Source: Brachionus manjavacas (lineage: Eukaryota; Rotifera; Eurotatoria; Ploima; Brachionidae). From it: a DNA stretch of 64,000 nt. The stretch spans positions 1,555,001 to 1,619,000 of the forward strand of contig JAHQIY010000011.1 of assembly GCA_019054805.1 (NCBI GenBank), given 5' to 3'. Of this stretch, positions 9,915 through 21,813 are shown piece by piece; within the stretch, counting starts at the first letter, position 1; each line of letters starts with the position of its first letter. A program made the translations under genes and the position numbers. Under the pieces are notes generated by a model, which had not been told where the DNA came from, searched no databases, and worked only from the letters and a program-made list of their open reading frames with translations.

Positions 9915-10418
9915 ATGAATTTATCAATACTTTTGGTTATTTTTGCCATGGTTCTAGACCTGGCAACTAATTCTCAACCCGAAATTTTAAATGTTGATCA
10001 AGAACGCATGCACAGAGAAAAGTTTTATTCAGCATTCGAAGCGTTTACGATCGAAGAAAGCCTCAAAAATCCCGATAAAAAGAAAAAAAAACTCGGACGA
10101 TTACATCGGCGACTGAATATCAAGCTTTAATTCTCAAAATCGAATCTGCACTAGAGAAAAAAACAAAGAAAACTCCTGAAGAATATTATTTTCTAAACCA
10201 ATATGAAATTTTAGTTGTTGGAGATACTAAAAAAATAATAAAAAAAAGGAAAAACCAGGACGAACCGATTAGATTTCTCGTTCCTTGGGACCAAATTTTT
10301 GAAACGATTTATCGTATCCACGATCAAATCGGACACAAAGCACGTGATATTATGATAAAAAAATGTAACGAAAATCACTTAAACATAACAGTTGACATGA
10401 TCGTAAGTAAGTTATGAA
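9915..10418 (+). pseudogene. Ginger-type integrase: N-terminal and zinc-binding region, frameshifted
   Basis: The first frame (9915-10130) starts with a hydrophobic segment and leads into FYSAFEAFTIEESLKNPDKKKK. The protein then continues in another frame from about 10105 with ITSATEYQALILKIESALEKK, TPEEYYFLNQYEILVVGD and FETIYRIHDQIGHKARDIM..KC, ending in a stop at 10418. The H-x4-H...C pattern is the zinc-binding domain of retroviral-like integrases, and the upstream part resembles KRAB-A domain-containing protein 2 and its Ginger relatives. Everything between this domain and the next ORF, where the DDE catalytic core should be, is absent. A gtaagtaag string sits at the end and would be a good splice donor, but I see no matching acceptor that would restore the core. 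Confidence 0.65.
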
Positions 10419-10905
10419 AAAATTTAATTCAATGTTGGGAATAAGAAATAATGTTCGTGAAAATCAACAAAAACAAGCAAAAAAAATGATGACAAGAAGT
10501 AAGAAATATATCCCAGAAGCTTATATTGGAGACATTGTTGTTTTGCCCATACCAGAAGTTGATAAAGGTCTCACTGAAGCTCCGAATTTGGTCTGTCGAA
10601 TAGTTGACATTGACTTTGATAAGTCATTATATGAATTAGCTTGTGAAGCTGGAGTGCTTAATACTCTGTTTGCAAGAAACAGCTTTGACTTGGTAAAAGA
10701 TTGTTCTATAGAGCTAAATTTAAAACTAGACAAAGCTTTAAGTGTGAGGCAAGCAGTAAATGAATTATCAATTGGTGGTGGTCAAGGCATGGTAAAGTGT
10801 AACTGTACTGGTCAATGTATGACAAATCGATGTGGTTGTAAAAAGTCGCAGTTGTTATGTAACTCAAGATGTCATGGAGGCAATTCAAGCTGCAAAAACA
10901 AATAA
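10414..10905 (+). CDS. C-terminal part of KRBA2/Ginger-type integrase with cysteine-rich tail
   Basis: The open frame encodes 163 residues beginning MKKFNSMLGIRNNVRENQQKQ. The first half, with a basic KKMMTRSKKY segment and then IGDIVVLPIPEVDKG, corresponds to the region after the catalytic core in KRBA2-like proteins. The C-terminus is a compact Cys-rich module (CNCTGQCMTNRCGCKKSQL, then further Cys and His to the end) resembling the CXC-type tail found on these transposases. The frame is intact although the catalytic core is missing, so it may be a recent deletion derivative that could still make a DNA-binding fragment. It overlaps the preceding stop by a few bases. Confidence 0.6.
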   Translation: MKKFNSMLGIRNNVRENQQKQAKKMMTRSKKYIPEAYIGDIVVLPIPEVDKGLTEAPNLVCRIVDIDFDKSLYELACEAGVLNTLFARNSFDLVKDCSIELNLKLDKALSVRQAVNELSIGGGQGMVKCNCTGQCMTNRCGCKKSQLLCNSRCHGGNSSCKNK

Positions 10906-10934
10906 GCTTTTTTTTTATTAGACTAACTAAATAA

Positions 10935-11116
10935 ATTACTATAACTTAAAGAGATAAATATTTGTTTTTTTAAATTATGAAAATCTACGTTTCGTTTCAG
11001 TAATTTACTAAACTAGTTTCAGTAAATTACTAAAACTTAAAGAGATGAATATTTGTTTTTTTATATTATGAAAATCTACGTTTCATTTCAGTAATTTACT
11101 AAACTAGTTTCAGTAA
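10935..11116 (+). repeat. 91-bp tandem repeat, two copies, inside the transposon
   Basis: Units begin at 10935 and 11026 (attacta.aacttaaagaga) and a third partial unit starts at 11117. Each unit contains ttcagtaatttacta and agtttcagtaa, the same subterminal motif seen in opposite orientation near 9780-9895. Clustered subterminal motifs of this kind can be transposase binding sites. Confidence 0.7.
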
Positions 11117-11300
11117 ATTACTGAAAAAATTAAAAAATCAGTAAATAACTAAAATTTATTAATTTTTTTATGTTTTACATATTTACTGATGGACCAGTAA
11201 ATTTACAAATTTACGTGTTTTAAAAATTTACGGTAACATAAATATAAATATATATTCTATTTATAGCAATTTTAACATTAATTAAAATTGCATGCCTGAA

Positions 11301-11692
11301 ATGACTAATATTAAAACGGTCGATAAAGATCGTTTGGAAGCCCAAGTTACTGTCAAGAGCCTCGACCAGTGGCTCTACAGAAGACTACAAGAAAGACTAC
11401 AAGACTAAAAGATACAGAAGACTACAAGAAAGTCTTCTTTCGCCCGGACAGAACACCGACTGAACAATCCGACTTTAATAAATTAGTAGAAGAAAAAAAC
11501 GCTGCAAACGAAGATTTGAAACTGCATTACTTGCACAACCAGCCCTTTCGATTTATCATCCGAGCCGATAGAGTCGTGTGCATCGACACAACCAAGACCA
11601 AAACTGTCAACGGTTATACGGTTCACCCTTTAGTCCCCTACCGAGTCGCAAAGTCGGCAAGAGCCGGCGAATACACCACCGATAGCCAATAA
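11301..11692 (+). pseudogene. LINE-A ORF1 C-terminal remnant
   Basis: An ATG frame from 11301 gives about 35 residues and stops. The longer frame runs from about 11369 to 11692 (about 107 residues), with RPDRTPTEQSDFNKLVEEKNAANED and a basic, hydrophobic FRFIIRADRVVCID segment. The pattern resembles C-termini of jockey/CR1 ORF1 proteins, where a Glu/Lys helix precedes a short strand. A purine-rich internal duplication (agaagactacaag repeated) near 11376-11430 probably caused the frame change. No zinc knuckles are visible because the 5' part is missing. Confidence 0.5.
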
Positions 11693-11723
11693 TTCCCAAC
11701 ACTCGCCCTGCCCAAATAAATCA

Positions 11724-14651
11724 ATGCAAAGTCAGTCAAAAATAAAAATTTGTTACACAAATGCCACTTCTTTAAACAGAGAAAAGCTCACAGAGTTGGA
11801 AAGTATAGCCATTCGCCGTGACATAGATGTACTATGTGTAACAGAGACATGGTTCAAACCAGAATCTGTACGAAACATCCATAACTATGAGCTCTTCAGT
11901 CTAGACAGAAATGGAACTGGAGGTGGCGTGGCGATTTATGTAACAAACAAGTTTAAGTGCTTTGAAACCATTGATCCTATACTAAACTGCGTAGAAGTGG
12001 AACAAAAATGGTGTATAATTAACACAAAAGCATCAAAACTTTTAGTCGGATGTATTTACAGGCCTACTGAATCTTCTTTAGACAAATCCAGGCGAATTAT
12101 TGAGTCAATTAAAACAGCAGTCCGTCTAAAAAATCAAGCTAAGTGCTCGGACATATTAATCCTTGGCGATTTTAATTTTCCAGACATTCAATGGACTAAA
12201 GAGGGCTCAGTAATTTTGTCTGGTCCAGGTTCGATTGAACATGAATTTATCGACTTGCTGAACGACAACTTTTTACAACAAATCATCGACTTCCCGACTT
12301 TCAAGTTTAACGAACAGACAGAGCCTGTAAACACACTTGATTTAGTCATCACGAATGACATTGAACGCATCGACTTTATAGATAGAGGTCCGCCTTTGGG
12401 ACACACTCCAGCTGGCCGAGGTCATTTCCTTATTCATTTTGACTTTATTCTTAAAGATCCCTGTGAAACAGAGTTCTTAAGAGATATTTATATTTATAAA
12501 AAGGGACGTTAAAAAGAAATGAGAGACTTTCTAGCCAACAAGGACTGGACCAGCATGTTCAAGAGTAAAGGGGCCGATGAGTATTACGAACTATTTATCA
12601 ATGTCTATAAAGAAGCATGTGATTTATTCATACCCAAATCCAAATCTACTAACTTTAGAAAAACTCAGCCATGGATAGACCGAGATGCTGCTAAAGCAAT
12701 AAGGCAAAAACATTCATTTTTCTACTCGAATAAATTTAGACGCGATGCTAATTCGAAAAAACAGTTTAATAAGCTTTGTAAAGAGGTAAAAAAGCAAATT
12801 AAAAGATCAATGAGAGACTACGAGCGAGAACTGGTCCTAAAAGCTAAACATGCCCCATAATTGCTATACTCATATGTAAAAAAGAAACAAAATGTTAAAC
12901 CTCAACTCAGAGCCCTAAAAAATTGTGCAGGACAGCTAATAACAGACGGTAAAACCATGGCTGAAATGCTCTACGATCAGTTTAAATCGGTTTTCGTGAC
13001 AGAAACTAATACAGTAATGCCAACTTTTGAAGATAAATCTGCTAATATTTGCGATGAATCTATTTGGCACTCAGCGTCTTCCGCAAAAAAAATTTTAGCC
13101 CTACTCTTGAAACTCGATGGCTCTAAATCCACTGGTGGCGATGGAGTACACCCACTGGTCTTAAAAAGTGCTGCCGAAGGATTTGTCACGCCAATTAAGA
13201 TTATATTTGACGAAAGTTATCAAACTGGTATTGTGCCGAAACTTTGGAGATTAGCAAACGTCTCACCAATATTTAAAAACGGCTCAAAGCAAGATCCAGC
13301 AAACTACAGACCAGTTTCACTGACGTCGATCACATGCAAACTTTTTGAAATAATTTTGAGAGACATCTTAGTCGATTACTTAACGTCAAACAAGCTCTTA
13401 TGTGACGAACAATCAGGATTCGTCCCTAAAAAATCCTGCCTTACCAATCTACTAGAGACACTAGACATAATTACAAATGAAATCGCCAAAGGAAGGCCAC
13501 TGTGTGTGGTATACTTAGACTTTGCCAAAGCATTTGATAATGTTCCACATAAAAGGCTAATACATAAGCTTCAAGTATATGGCATACGTGGCAAATACTT
13601 GGAATGGATTGAGAATTTTCTCAATGAGCGAAAACAACGAGTTTTACTAGGCAATAATCAGTCAAACTGGACTGAAGTGACCAGTGGTGTCCCGCAAGGC
13701 TCTGTCTTAGGCCCGATTCTTTTCATCATTTTCATTAATGACTTACCAAGCGTTGTCCGAAATCTCTTCAAAATGTACGCAGACGACTCAAAAATTGTAG
13801 CTGATGTGTTGACCAACGAAAACTGTTTAATCCTTCAACAAGATATTGATAATGTAACAAAATGGTGTGAAACTTGGTGTAAAAAATGCAAGCTCATTCA
13901 CTTTGGCAATTCTCAAGTGGTCGAAAAGGTTGAACAAACATACAACATGGATTTTAAGGGCAAAATTACTGCTTTAGAACTTAGCGAGTCGGAACGAGAT
14001 CTTGGAATTCAAGTTCAGCCTGATCTTAAATGGAAAGAGCACAGTCAAATCTGTGTCAATAAGGCATCTCGGGTTCTCGGAGTGCTCAAAAACACCTTTG
14101 AAAGCCGAGACTGCGAGCTTTGGTCTAATTTATTCAAAACTTTCGTAAGGCCCCACTTAGAGTTTGCAGTGTCAGCCTGGTCCCCTCCCAACACGGCCGA
14201 GATCATGCTACTCGAAAAAGTTCAACAAAGAACCACGAGAATCCCCGCCAAGCACTTCAACTTAAACTACGACGAAAGATTGAAGAACATGAAACTAACA
14301 ACTCTCGAGCTAAGAAGAAAACGAGGTGATCTCATTCAATTCTACAAATTTGTTAACCAAGTCGATGCCCTTAACTTACTAAATAAACCTTTGCCTAGAG
14401 ATAGCCTACTACTACAAGGGCCTTCATCGTCTACAAGAGGCAACAGTAAGAGAGTGAGATCCCAAAGCTTCAACGCGAGAGAGAGAAACGATTTTTGTTC
14501 ATCAGTCAATACTAGACTTAACTTTTTCACAAACAGAACAAGCAAGTGGTGGAATAAATTACCTAATGACATAGTCGTAGCGAAATCGGTCAACTCGTTT
14601 AAAGCAAAGCTAGACAAATGGCTGGAATCGAACGAGTCAAAACTAATTTAA
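11724..14651 (+). pseudogene. LINE-A ORF2: endonuclease and reverse transcriptase, two stop codons
   Basis: One reading frame runs the whole length and is broken only by TAA at 12510 and TAA at 12858. The endonuclease part shows CYTNATSL, TETW, IYRP, ILGDFNFP and LDLVITN. The usual terminal SDH motif is changed to GHF near 12420. The RT part shows ANYRPVSLTSITCK, QSGFVPKKSC, VVYLDFAKAFD (motif A), SGVPQGSVLGP, MYADDSKIV (catalytic box) and a thumb/C-terminal region of about 250 residues. Compared with copies 2 and 3, a 15-bp deletion near 13879 removes five residues just after the palm. RT residues are otherwise intact, which suggests recent inactivation. Confidence 0.85.
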
Positions 14652-14782
14652 ACTAATTTAGTAAAAAAAAAAAAATATTAAATTAATATTTTTTATATAA
14701 TTAGAAAATGTATAGGACTGCTATAGCTGGAAATAAAACGCTCAGGCGTTCTCAGCTTTGTGGATAAGATCCACGCAGTTAT

Positions 14783-14801
14783 CTACTACTACTACTACTA
14801 T
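14783..14801 (+). repeat. (TAC)n microsatellite tail of LINE-A
   Basis: About six TAC units end the LINE. The same tail follows the copies ending at 20494 and 31691. Short simple-repeat tails in place of poly(A) are typical of CR1/L2-group elements. Confidence 0.75.
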
Positions 14802-16118
14802 ATTTTCTTTTATATTTTATGTTTTAAGTTTATTTTTTTTTAATCTCAAAGAGCTATAGCCGGGCACAAATAAACAATTTAATCATCTACAAATAATTAA
14901 ATAAAATTTAAAATTTATCAAAAAAAAAATTTATCTAAACTTTTAATATTATTATTTTGCTAAAAATGTATTGGTCTTCAAATTCAAACCTGTAATTTTA
15001 ATTTTTTTTACATTAAAAAAAATAAATTTTTTTCCTTAATTATTTTTTTTAATGTAAAATTATTTCATTTGAGATCATAGAATTTCATTTAAATAAGAAA
15101 AATAATTAAAAACTAATTCTAATATAAATTCATTGATTCAATTAATTTTATAATTTGATATCGCTAATACAAAATTATTCTTACTGACAATGGTCCTTGT
15201 ATTTTTTTTTCAAAAGAAAAGTCCTTAAAATTTTATACACCAGGTTATTTAATTAAATCTACAGATCTTCAATTTCTTCAAAATGTAATTATTATTATTT
15301 ATTAGTTCCAAGCCTCACAGGCTAAAAAGATAAAAAATAAAAAACTTTGTACAAATTTTGATTACGTATAAAAGTCTATTTTCAGTAGATCATTTAATAG
15401 TTTAAAAATGCAAAAATATTCTTACCCGAGTTCCATATTTATTTTTTTTGCGAGAACACAAACTTGAAATGAAAATTATTGTACTAATAGAGAGAGAAAA
15501 AAATTGACTTTGATTGACAAAAAAAATTATAGGTCGGAAAATTATATCCCTTAAACAATTTAATCGTAGAATGAAATAAATGTCCATCAAAAAAATTTAG
15601 ATTGTAAATAAAATTAGAAGATAAGAAAAACATTAATCACCTGTAACAGTCTTTAAAGTATTAAAGATTTTTTGACTATCGCCATCATTTATTTTAATTG
15701 TGTAATCAAGAAATAATCTTTTACAGTGGGTAGAGTTTTCTAGTAAATTCTCAATCTTTTATTCACATAGATATTTATTATAATTGAGTGAAAAATTAAA
15801 ATAATCAAGTCATCTTTATTAAGTTATAAAATTTAATAAAAAAAATATAAAAAAATAACCAAATTAGTAAAAATTTGAAAGAATAAAAATATTTTGGATT
15901 TTTTTCTCATGACAATGAAATCTCTATTGTAATTCTTTTTCAAAATCTGACATTACAAAATAAAAAAGAGAATTTTACTGACATTTATCAACTTTTGTAA
16001 CTAAAAAGTTCAATTGAATTATTTGCTAAATTATTAGAAATTTTATATAAGTAAAATCGAATTTTACTGACATTAGTCGTCCTGCTTGATTTTAAGACAA
16101 AATAATAATTAGCATGTA
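14802..16118. other. AT-rich tail of composite unit, no gene seen
   Basis: No supported coding frame is present. The segment includes agctatagccgggcacaaataaac near 14853 and ttccaagcctcacaggcta near 15305. It recurs at 20495-21813, in part at 24008-24978, at 31692-33003 and at 39258-40573. Copies differ mostly in lengths of A and T runs. Confidence 0.7.
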
Positions 16119-16617
16119 ATGAATTTTATGCTATGCAAAAAATTTTCAGTTGGAAGTCATGAAGAAGAAGAATGCAATCCAGTTACATATTTAGTCTCAA
16201 AATTAATTGGAAAAAGAACTGATTGTACAGAAGAGTTAATTAACTTGGATGAATTTCACGATAATGAACTTGCCTTGAGTAATTCAGTGAAGAACCACTT
16301 TGTGATTAATTATAGCGATTTGGGGAAAGCAGATCAAAAAGACACGCAAAAAAAATTTAAAACTAACCTTGCTGAAGAGACATCTTTTAAAAATTCTCAA
16401 TCAAGAAAAAATAAAAGCGTCGTCTTCAACAACTTCTGAGGCGCCAAACAAAAAAACAAACACCATATTTTCTAAAAACAGGTTGGTAATTACACACTGT
16501 AACTGTTTTCACTTACCTAGTAAGAAACATCTTTTAGAAAAGTTTTTTGAAAAAAATGTCCTGATATTGTTCTTTTTAGTCAACTTAATGGTCTTTGCAA
16601 AAACGTTGATGAGCTAA
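16119..16617 (+). pseudogene. Unknown small ORF of the composite unit, frameshifted copy
   Basis: This copy matches the 147-codon ORF at 4815-5258 on the opposite strand, but an A8 run near 16347 (A7 in the open copy) shifts the frame after residue 79. The second half is read in another frame (16369-16617). The downstream stretch to about 16970 encodes a Lys-rich continuation, RLISEKQLKIKEFF, in yet another frame, consistent with a decayed retroelement protein. Confidence 0.45.
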
Positions 16618-17198
16618 ACGAACACATCTCAGAAAAGATTACTTATGCCGTAAATAAAAGAATACCACTCAACAACAGGAAATTTTTCAAATTATCTTCC
16701 AAATGAAAATTGTATCTTTAATTAATGAAAGGAAAGAAGACTTTTTCAAAATCAAGATGCCCTTCTCTGAAAGGAGCCTTTAATAGGCTGATATCTGAGA
16801 AACAACTCAAGATAAAAGAATTTTTTGAACAAAAACTGGCTAGATTTCATGGAAAAAACCCACTTTCAAGGAGGCCTTTTTGTAGGAAAATAAATAAATT
16901 CAGATTCAAAAAATCAACAGGACAAATACCTACCTATACTAAAAAGAAAAAGGAACATTTAGTATACATCTAGATTTTGTAGATTCTGAAGACAACTGTG
17001 AAGTTTCGCAAACTTTTGGGCTACAATATTTATTTAGAACGATTCAATATTGTCTAATATTTTGCATATTAGACAAAATACCAAATATTGGACAAGCATC
17101 CTTATTTCAAGTTCATAATGTGAAAATCTTTTGGCAGTAAGTGTTTCATGTGATTTAAGAAAAAATTCTAGATCAACTGGTATTCTTCAAAAAATTAG

Positions 17199-17660
17199 TC
17201 ACCCTCCTATTTTTTCATCCGGGCTTGGGACCGGCAAACGGCATAGTTATGACGGCGTCTTCCCCTAAGAAGCACGTGGGACGTTCATCATAAACAGCGT
17301 CACTCATCCGAGCACTTAAAGGCTGCGAACTCGACAACTATTTAGACTAGCTTGGAACCACAAACCAAGCGACAATCTCTTTAAGAGAGAATGCCTTAAC
17401 TTTAACGCTTCCAAAGTTACGGCTATCCAAAGAGGGTCAGCTGTAAAACAAGTTCTTGCTCTGTTAAGATTCTATACTGGGTGATGGTCGAAGCCAGCGG
17501 CACCCTCATACGACAAGACTAGGACAAAGATCCGTAGATCTATGTACCCGTAATACAGCTCTTCTTTGGACTCGTAGAAGACCACATTGTGTGGCTGCCA
17601 CCACCCTCCTCTTTTCTCATCCTGGGCTTGGGACCGGCTTACGGCAGAGTTATGGGGCAT
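17199..17660 (-). repeat. GC-rich module, copy 2
   Basis: This is the minus-strand copy of the 3718-4180 module, nearly identical, with the two imperfect 48-bp direct repeats at its ends (about 17199-17250 and 17600-17660). Confidence 0.6.
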
Positions 17661-17689
17661 TTAAATCTTATTTTTATTATTTCTTCTTT

Positions 17690-19517
17690 AAATTTTTTCT
17701 GAATTAAAATGAACAATTGTTTTACTAATTTCAAAAATGTTAACCTAAACAATTAAATGTAAAAGTTTAGTTTTAACTTGAGTTAAAATGCCTTAATCTT
17801 AAACCATAAAATTTATTTTCAAAATCTTTTTTAGAGAAATTTACTTTATCATTGAAATGGATAATATAAAGAGTTAAATATAATTTTCATTGGATAGATA
17901 TTGAATAGCTGGTTTGGAGAAATAAATGACAAGTGATAAACAATTACCAATGTAGGGCAAGATGAACGTTTTTAAAAATAGTTTTTGGACTTGTTTTGGT
18001 AAGAAAGAATAATTGCTTAATTGAGATAAGCCTTTTATTAATTGTAGCTTTAATATAGCTAACGTGACTAGTAAAATTTAGTTTATTACTTACTGTAACA
18101 CCTAAAAGCTTCAATTGAGGTAAAACCTTAATTTACAGCACCATTAGTACACTATTTTTGAGCAATTTCTGAAGTTGTCTATTAAATCTTTTAAGTTTGA
18201 ACTACAGAAATTGATGGAGGTTTCATCAGCAAATAATTTACAATTAATGTTGTGATTTTTAAGAAAAAAAGCTAGGTCATTAAAGAAAAATTAAGAAGAA
18301 AAGAGGACCTAACACACTTACCTCTTGAAATCAAGGTCTATTTTAGAAAATTCAGAAAGAACGCCACCCAAGGATTCTGCTTGTATTCATCCAGAGAAAT
18401 AATTTTTGATAAGAACAAGAGCTTTTTCACTAAAGCCAACTCTCTTTGATTTGCAAAGTAAGAGATTTGGGTCTACAAAGACGAGAGTCTTGCGAAAGTC
18501 AACTAACAAGAGAACAGTAATACTCCTTTGTTACGTGCTACGTTAATTTCTCAAAAACTGAAAATAAAACTGATAAGCATGCTAAGATGGAAACATGGTC
18601 ACTGAACATAAGAAGGACTTAAATTTTATTTTGCACAAAGTTTTTCAGAGGTCAAAAAGTCAAAGTCAAGTTACTGACTTGAATATTTGAAATATATTGT
18701 TCATAATCTAAACAATATTATGAACAATTCTATTGTTTAACTTCTTTATTTTCAGTTTAACTTTTTTGTCTTCAATCATGTGAAAATTAAAAAATTTGTA
18801 TATTAATATTCTATTGATATTTTTATGAAAAAAAAAATCGGGTCATATTTGATCCTTCGGAGGAGATTTTTTTAGCAAACAAAAACCGCCACACTCTTTT
18901 TTTTTCTTCTAAATTACATCAGCATGTAGAAAATTTTATGCTCTTTCAGAATATATAAACGTGAACTTTATATAAACAGTTTTGTCACCTATTAGTTTAA
19001 TCCCAGCTTGATACCAGAGACATTTGGGATGAAATAAGTGAGATTTTACAGTAGTTTTCATTATCTAAAAACTTGACCAAGGCATTTTTATCATTGTTTC
19101 CATTTTTTACAAGTAATTGATGTCAGTGAAATAGGCCTTTAATTTGATGCGAAGTTACGTTGACCTTTTTTGAATATTGGTGTAATGTTCGCATGACGCT
19201 AAACTGCTCGGAGTTCCGAACTATTAAAGGACTTTTTAAAAATCATGGATAACGGGATCGAGAAATCAAGGTACATTCGTTTAACAACACCGGACTAACT
19301 CCGTCAACACCAACTGATTTATTTTTATTCTACTTTTTTAAACTCTTCGTTTACTAAAAAATCGTTAAAAATAACATCACTAACCGCACATTTATTTTTA
19401 ATAAATGGTGTAATCGTCTTGACATAGTCGGTTGAGTTAGTTTTTTTGTAAACACCGTAGAATTGATCACTCAATATCTCAACAATATCAATTTTATCAG
19501 TTTTTGTTTGGCCTTTG
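17690..19517 (-). pseudogene. Decayed LINE-B, truncated at array junction
   Basis: Minus-strand remnants run from the RT C-terminal region (17690-18520) through the 2462-type repeat (about 18840-18960) into the N-terminal RT region (18990-19517). The copy is cut at 19517-19518, where the sequence jumps into LINE-A. An open stretch of 71 codons at 19325-19540 on this strand is a chance product of the junction. Confidence 0.6.
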
Positions 19518-20494
19518 TCAAGATATTGATAATGTAACAAAATGGTGTGAAACTTGGTGTATGGAACTTAACTGTAAAAAATACAAGCTCATTCACTTTG
19601 GCAATTCTCAAGTGGTCGAAAAGGTTGAACAAACATACAACATGGATTTTAAGGGCAAAATTACTGCTTTAGAACTTAGCGAGTCGGAACGAGATCTTGG
19701 AATTCAAGTTCAGCCTGATCTTAAATGGAAAGAGCACAGTCAAATCTGTGTCAATAAGGCATCTCGGGTTCTCGGAGTGCTCAAAAACACCTTTGAAAGC
19801 CGAGACTGCGAGCTTTGGTCTAATTTATTCAAAACTTTCGTAAGGCCCCACTTAGAGTTTGCAGTGTCAGCCTGGTCCCCTCCCAACACGGCCGAGATCA
19901 TGCTACTCGAAAAAGTTCAACAAAGAACCACGAGAATCCCCGCCAAGCACTTCAACTTAAACTACGACGAAAGATTGAAGAACATGAAACTAACAACTCT
20001 CGAGCTAAGAAGAAAACGAGGTGATCTCATTCAATTCTACAAATTTGTTAACCAAGTCGATGCCCTTAACTTACTAAATAAACCTTTGCCTAGAGATAGC
20101 CTACTACTACAAGGGCCTTCATCGTCTACAAGAGGCAACAGTAAGAGAGTGAGATCCCAAAGCTTCAACGCGAGAGAGAGAAACGATTTTTGTTCATCAG
20201 TCAATACTAGACTTAACTTTTTCACAAACAGAACAAGCAAGTGGTGGAATAAATTACCTAATGACATAGTCGTAGCGAAATCGGTCAACTCGTTTAAAGC
20301 AAAGCTAGACAAATGGCTGGAATCGAACGAGTCAAAACTAATTTAAACTAATTTAGTAAAAAAAAAAAATATTAAATTAATATTTTTTATATAATTAGAA
20401 AATGTATAGGACTGCTATAGCTGGAAATAAAACGCTCAGGCGTTCTCAGCTTTGTGGATAAGATCCACGCAGTTATCTACTACTACTACTACTA
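19518..20494 (+). mobile_element. LINE-A copy 2, 3' fragment
   Basis: From 19518 the sequence matches LINE-A copy 1 from about 13840 onward. The frame to 20346 covers the end of the palm (WCMELNCKKYKLIHFG) and the complete C-terminal domain. It retains the five residues deleted in copy 1. The 3' UTR and (TAC)n tail follow. The left edge is an array junction, not a natural 5' truncation, since it abuts LINE-B sequence cut at the same base. Confidence 0.8.
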
Positions 20495-21813
20495 TATTTT
20501 CTTTTATATTTTATGTTTTAAGTTTATTTTTTTAATCTCAAAGAGCTATAGCCGGGCACAAATAAACAATTTAATCATCTACAAATAATTAAATAAAATT
20601 TAAAATTTATCAAAAAAAAAATTTATCTAAACTTTTAATATTATTATTTTGCTAAAAATGTATTGGTCTTCAAATTCAAACCTGTAATTTTAATTTTTTT
20701 ACATTAAAAAAAATAAATTTTTTTCCTTAATTATTTTTTTTAATGTAAAATTATTTCATTTGAGATCATAGAATTTCATTTAAATAAGAAAAATAATTAA
20801 AAACTAATTCTAATATAAATTCATTGATTCAATTAATTTTATAATTTGATATCGCTAATACAAAATTATTCTTACTGACAATGGTCCTTGTATTTTTTTT
20901 CAAAAGAAAAGTCCTTAAAATTTTATACACCAGGTTATTTAATTAAATCTACAGATCTTCAATTTCTTCAAAATGTAATTATTATTATTTATTAGTTCCA
21001 AGCCTCACAGGCTAAAAAGATAAAAAATAAAAAACTTTGTACAAATTTTGATTACGTATAAAAGTCTATTTTCAGTAGATCATTTAATAGTTTAAAAATG
21101 CAAAAATATTCTTACCCGAGTTCCATATTTATTTTTTTTTGCGAGAACACAAACTTGAAATGAAAATTATTGTACTAATAGAGAGAGAAAAAAATTGACT
21201 TTGATTGACAAAAAAAATTATAGGTCGGAAAATTATATCCCTTAAACAATTTAATCGTAGAATGAAATAAATGTCCATCAAAAAAATTTAGATTGTAAAT
21301 AAAATTAGAAGATAAGAAAAACATTAATCACCTGTAACAGTCTTTAAAGTATTAAAGATTTTTTTGACTATCGCCATCATTTATTTTAATTGTGTAATCA
21401 AGAAATAATCTTTTACAGTGGGTAGAGTTTTCTAGTAAATTCTCAATCTTTTATTCACATAGATATTTATTATAATTGAGTGAAAAATTAAAATAATCAA
21501 GTCATCTTTATTAAGTTATAAAATTTAATAAAAAAAATATAAAAAAAAATAACCAAATTAGTAAAAATTTGAAAGAATAAAAATATTTTGGATTTTTTTT
21601 TCTCATGACAATGAAATCTCTATTGTAATTCTTTTTCAAAATCTGACATTACAAAATAAAAAAGAGAATTTTACTGACATTTATCAACTTTTGTAACTAA
21701 AAGTTCAATTGAATTATTTGCTAAATTATTAGAAATTTTATATAAGTAAAATCGAATTTTACTGACATTAGTCGTCCTGCTTGATTTTAAGACAAAATAA
21801 TAATTAGCATGTA
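20495..21813. other. AT-rich tail of composite unit, no gene seen
   Basis: Near-identical copy of 14802-16118, differing mainly in homopolymer lengths. No coding frame or RNA gene is supported. Confidence 0.65.

Larger units (their letters stand above)
9673..11238 (+). mobile_element. Ginger-like DNA transposon, internally deleted
   Basis: The ends are inverted repeats of about 66 bp: TGTAACAGTAAAATT at 9673 against TGTTACCGTAAATTT read inward from 11238, including the perfect shared block aaatttactggtccatcagt. The element is flanked by TAAA at 9669-9672 and 11239-11242, a 4-bp target duplication. It contains fragments of a KRBA2-type integrase gene. Ginger elements are known to use an integrase-like transposase and to make 4-5-bp duplications. 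The catalytic core is missing, so it cannot move by itself. Subterminal regions are rich in repeated cagtaaatt-like strings in both orientations. Confidence 0.8.
11301..14801 (+). mobile_element. LINE-A, CR1/jockey-like non-LTR retrotransposon, longest copy
   Basis: It contains the end of ORF1 (to 11692) and a nearly complete ORF2 (11724-14651) with endonuclease and reverse transcriptase. A short 3' UTR and a (TAC)n tail follow at about 14783-14801. The 5' end appears truncated within ORF1; sequence like the upstream flank reaches about 11270. The same 3' junction (TAC repeat followed by tattttcttttatattttatg) is seen in two other copies. The sequence without LINE-A is seen at 39258. Confidence 0.8.

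Noticed and set aside
14342-14617. 91-codon minus-strand ORF, also at 20037-20312
   Set aside because: It is antisense to the conserved LINE-A C-terminal domain and simply follows its duplication.
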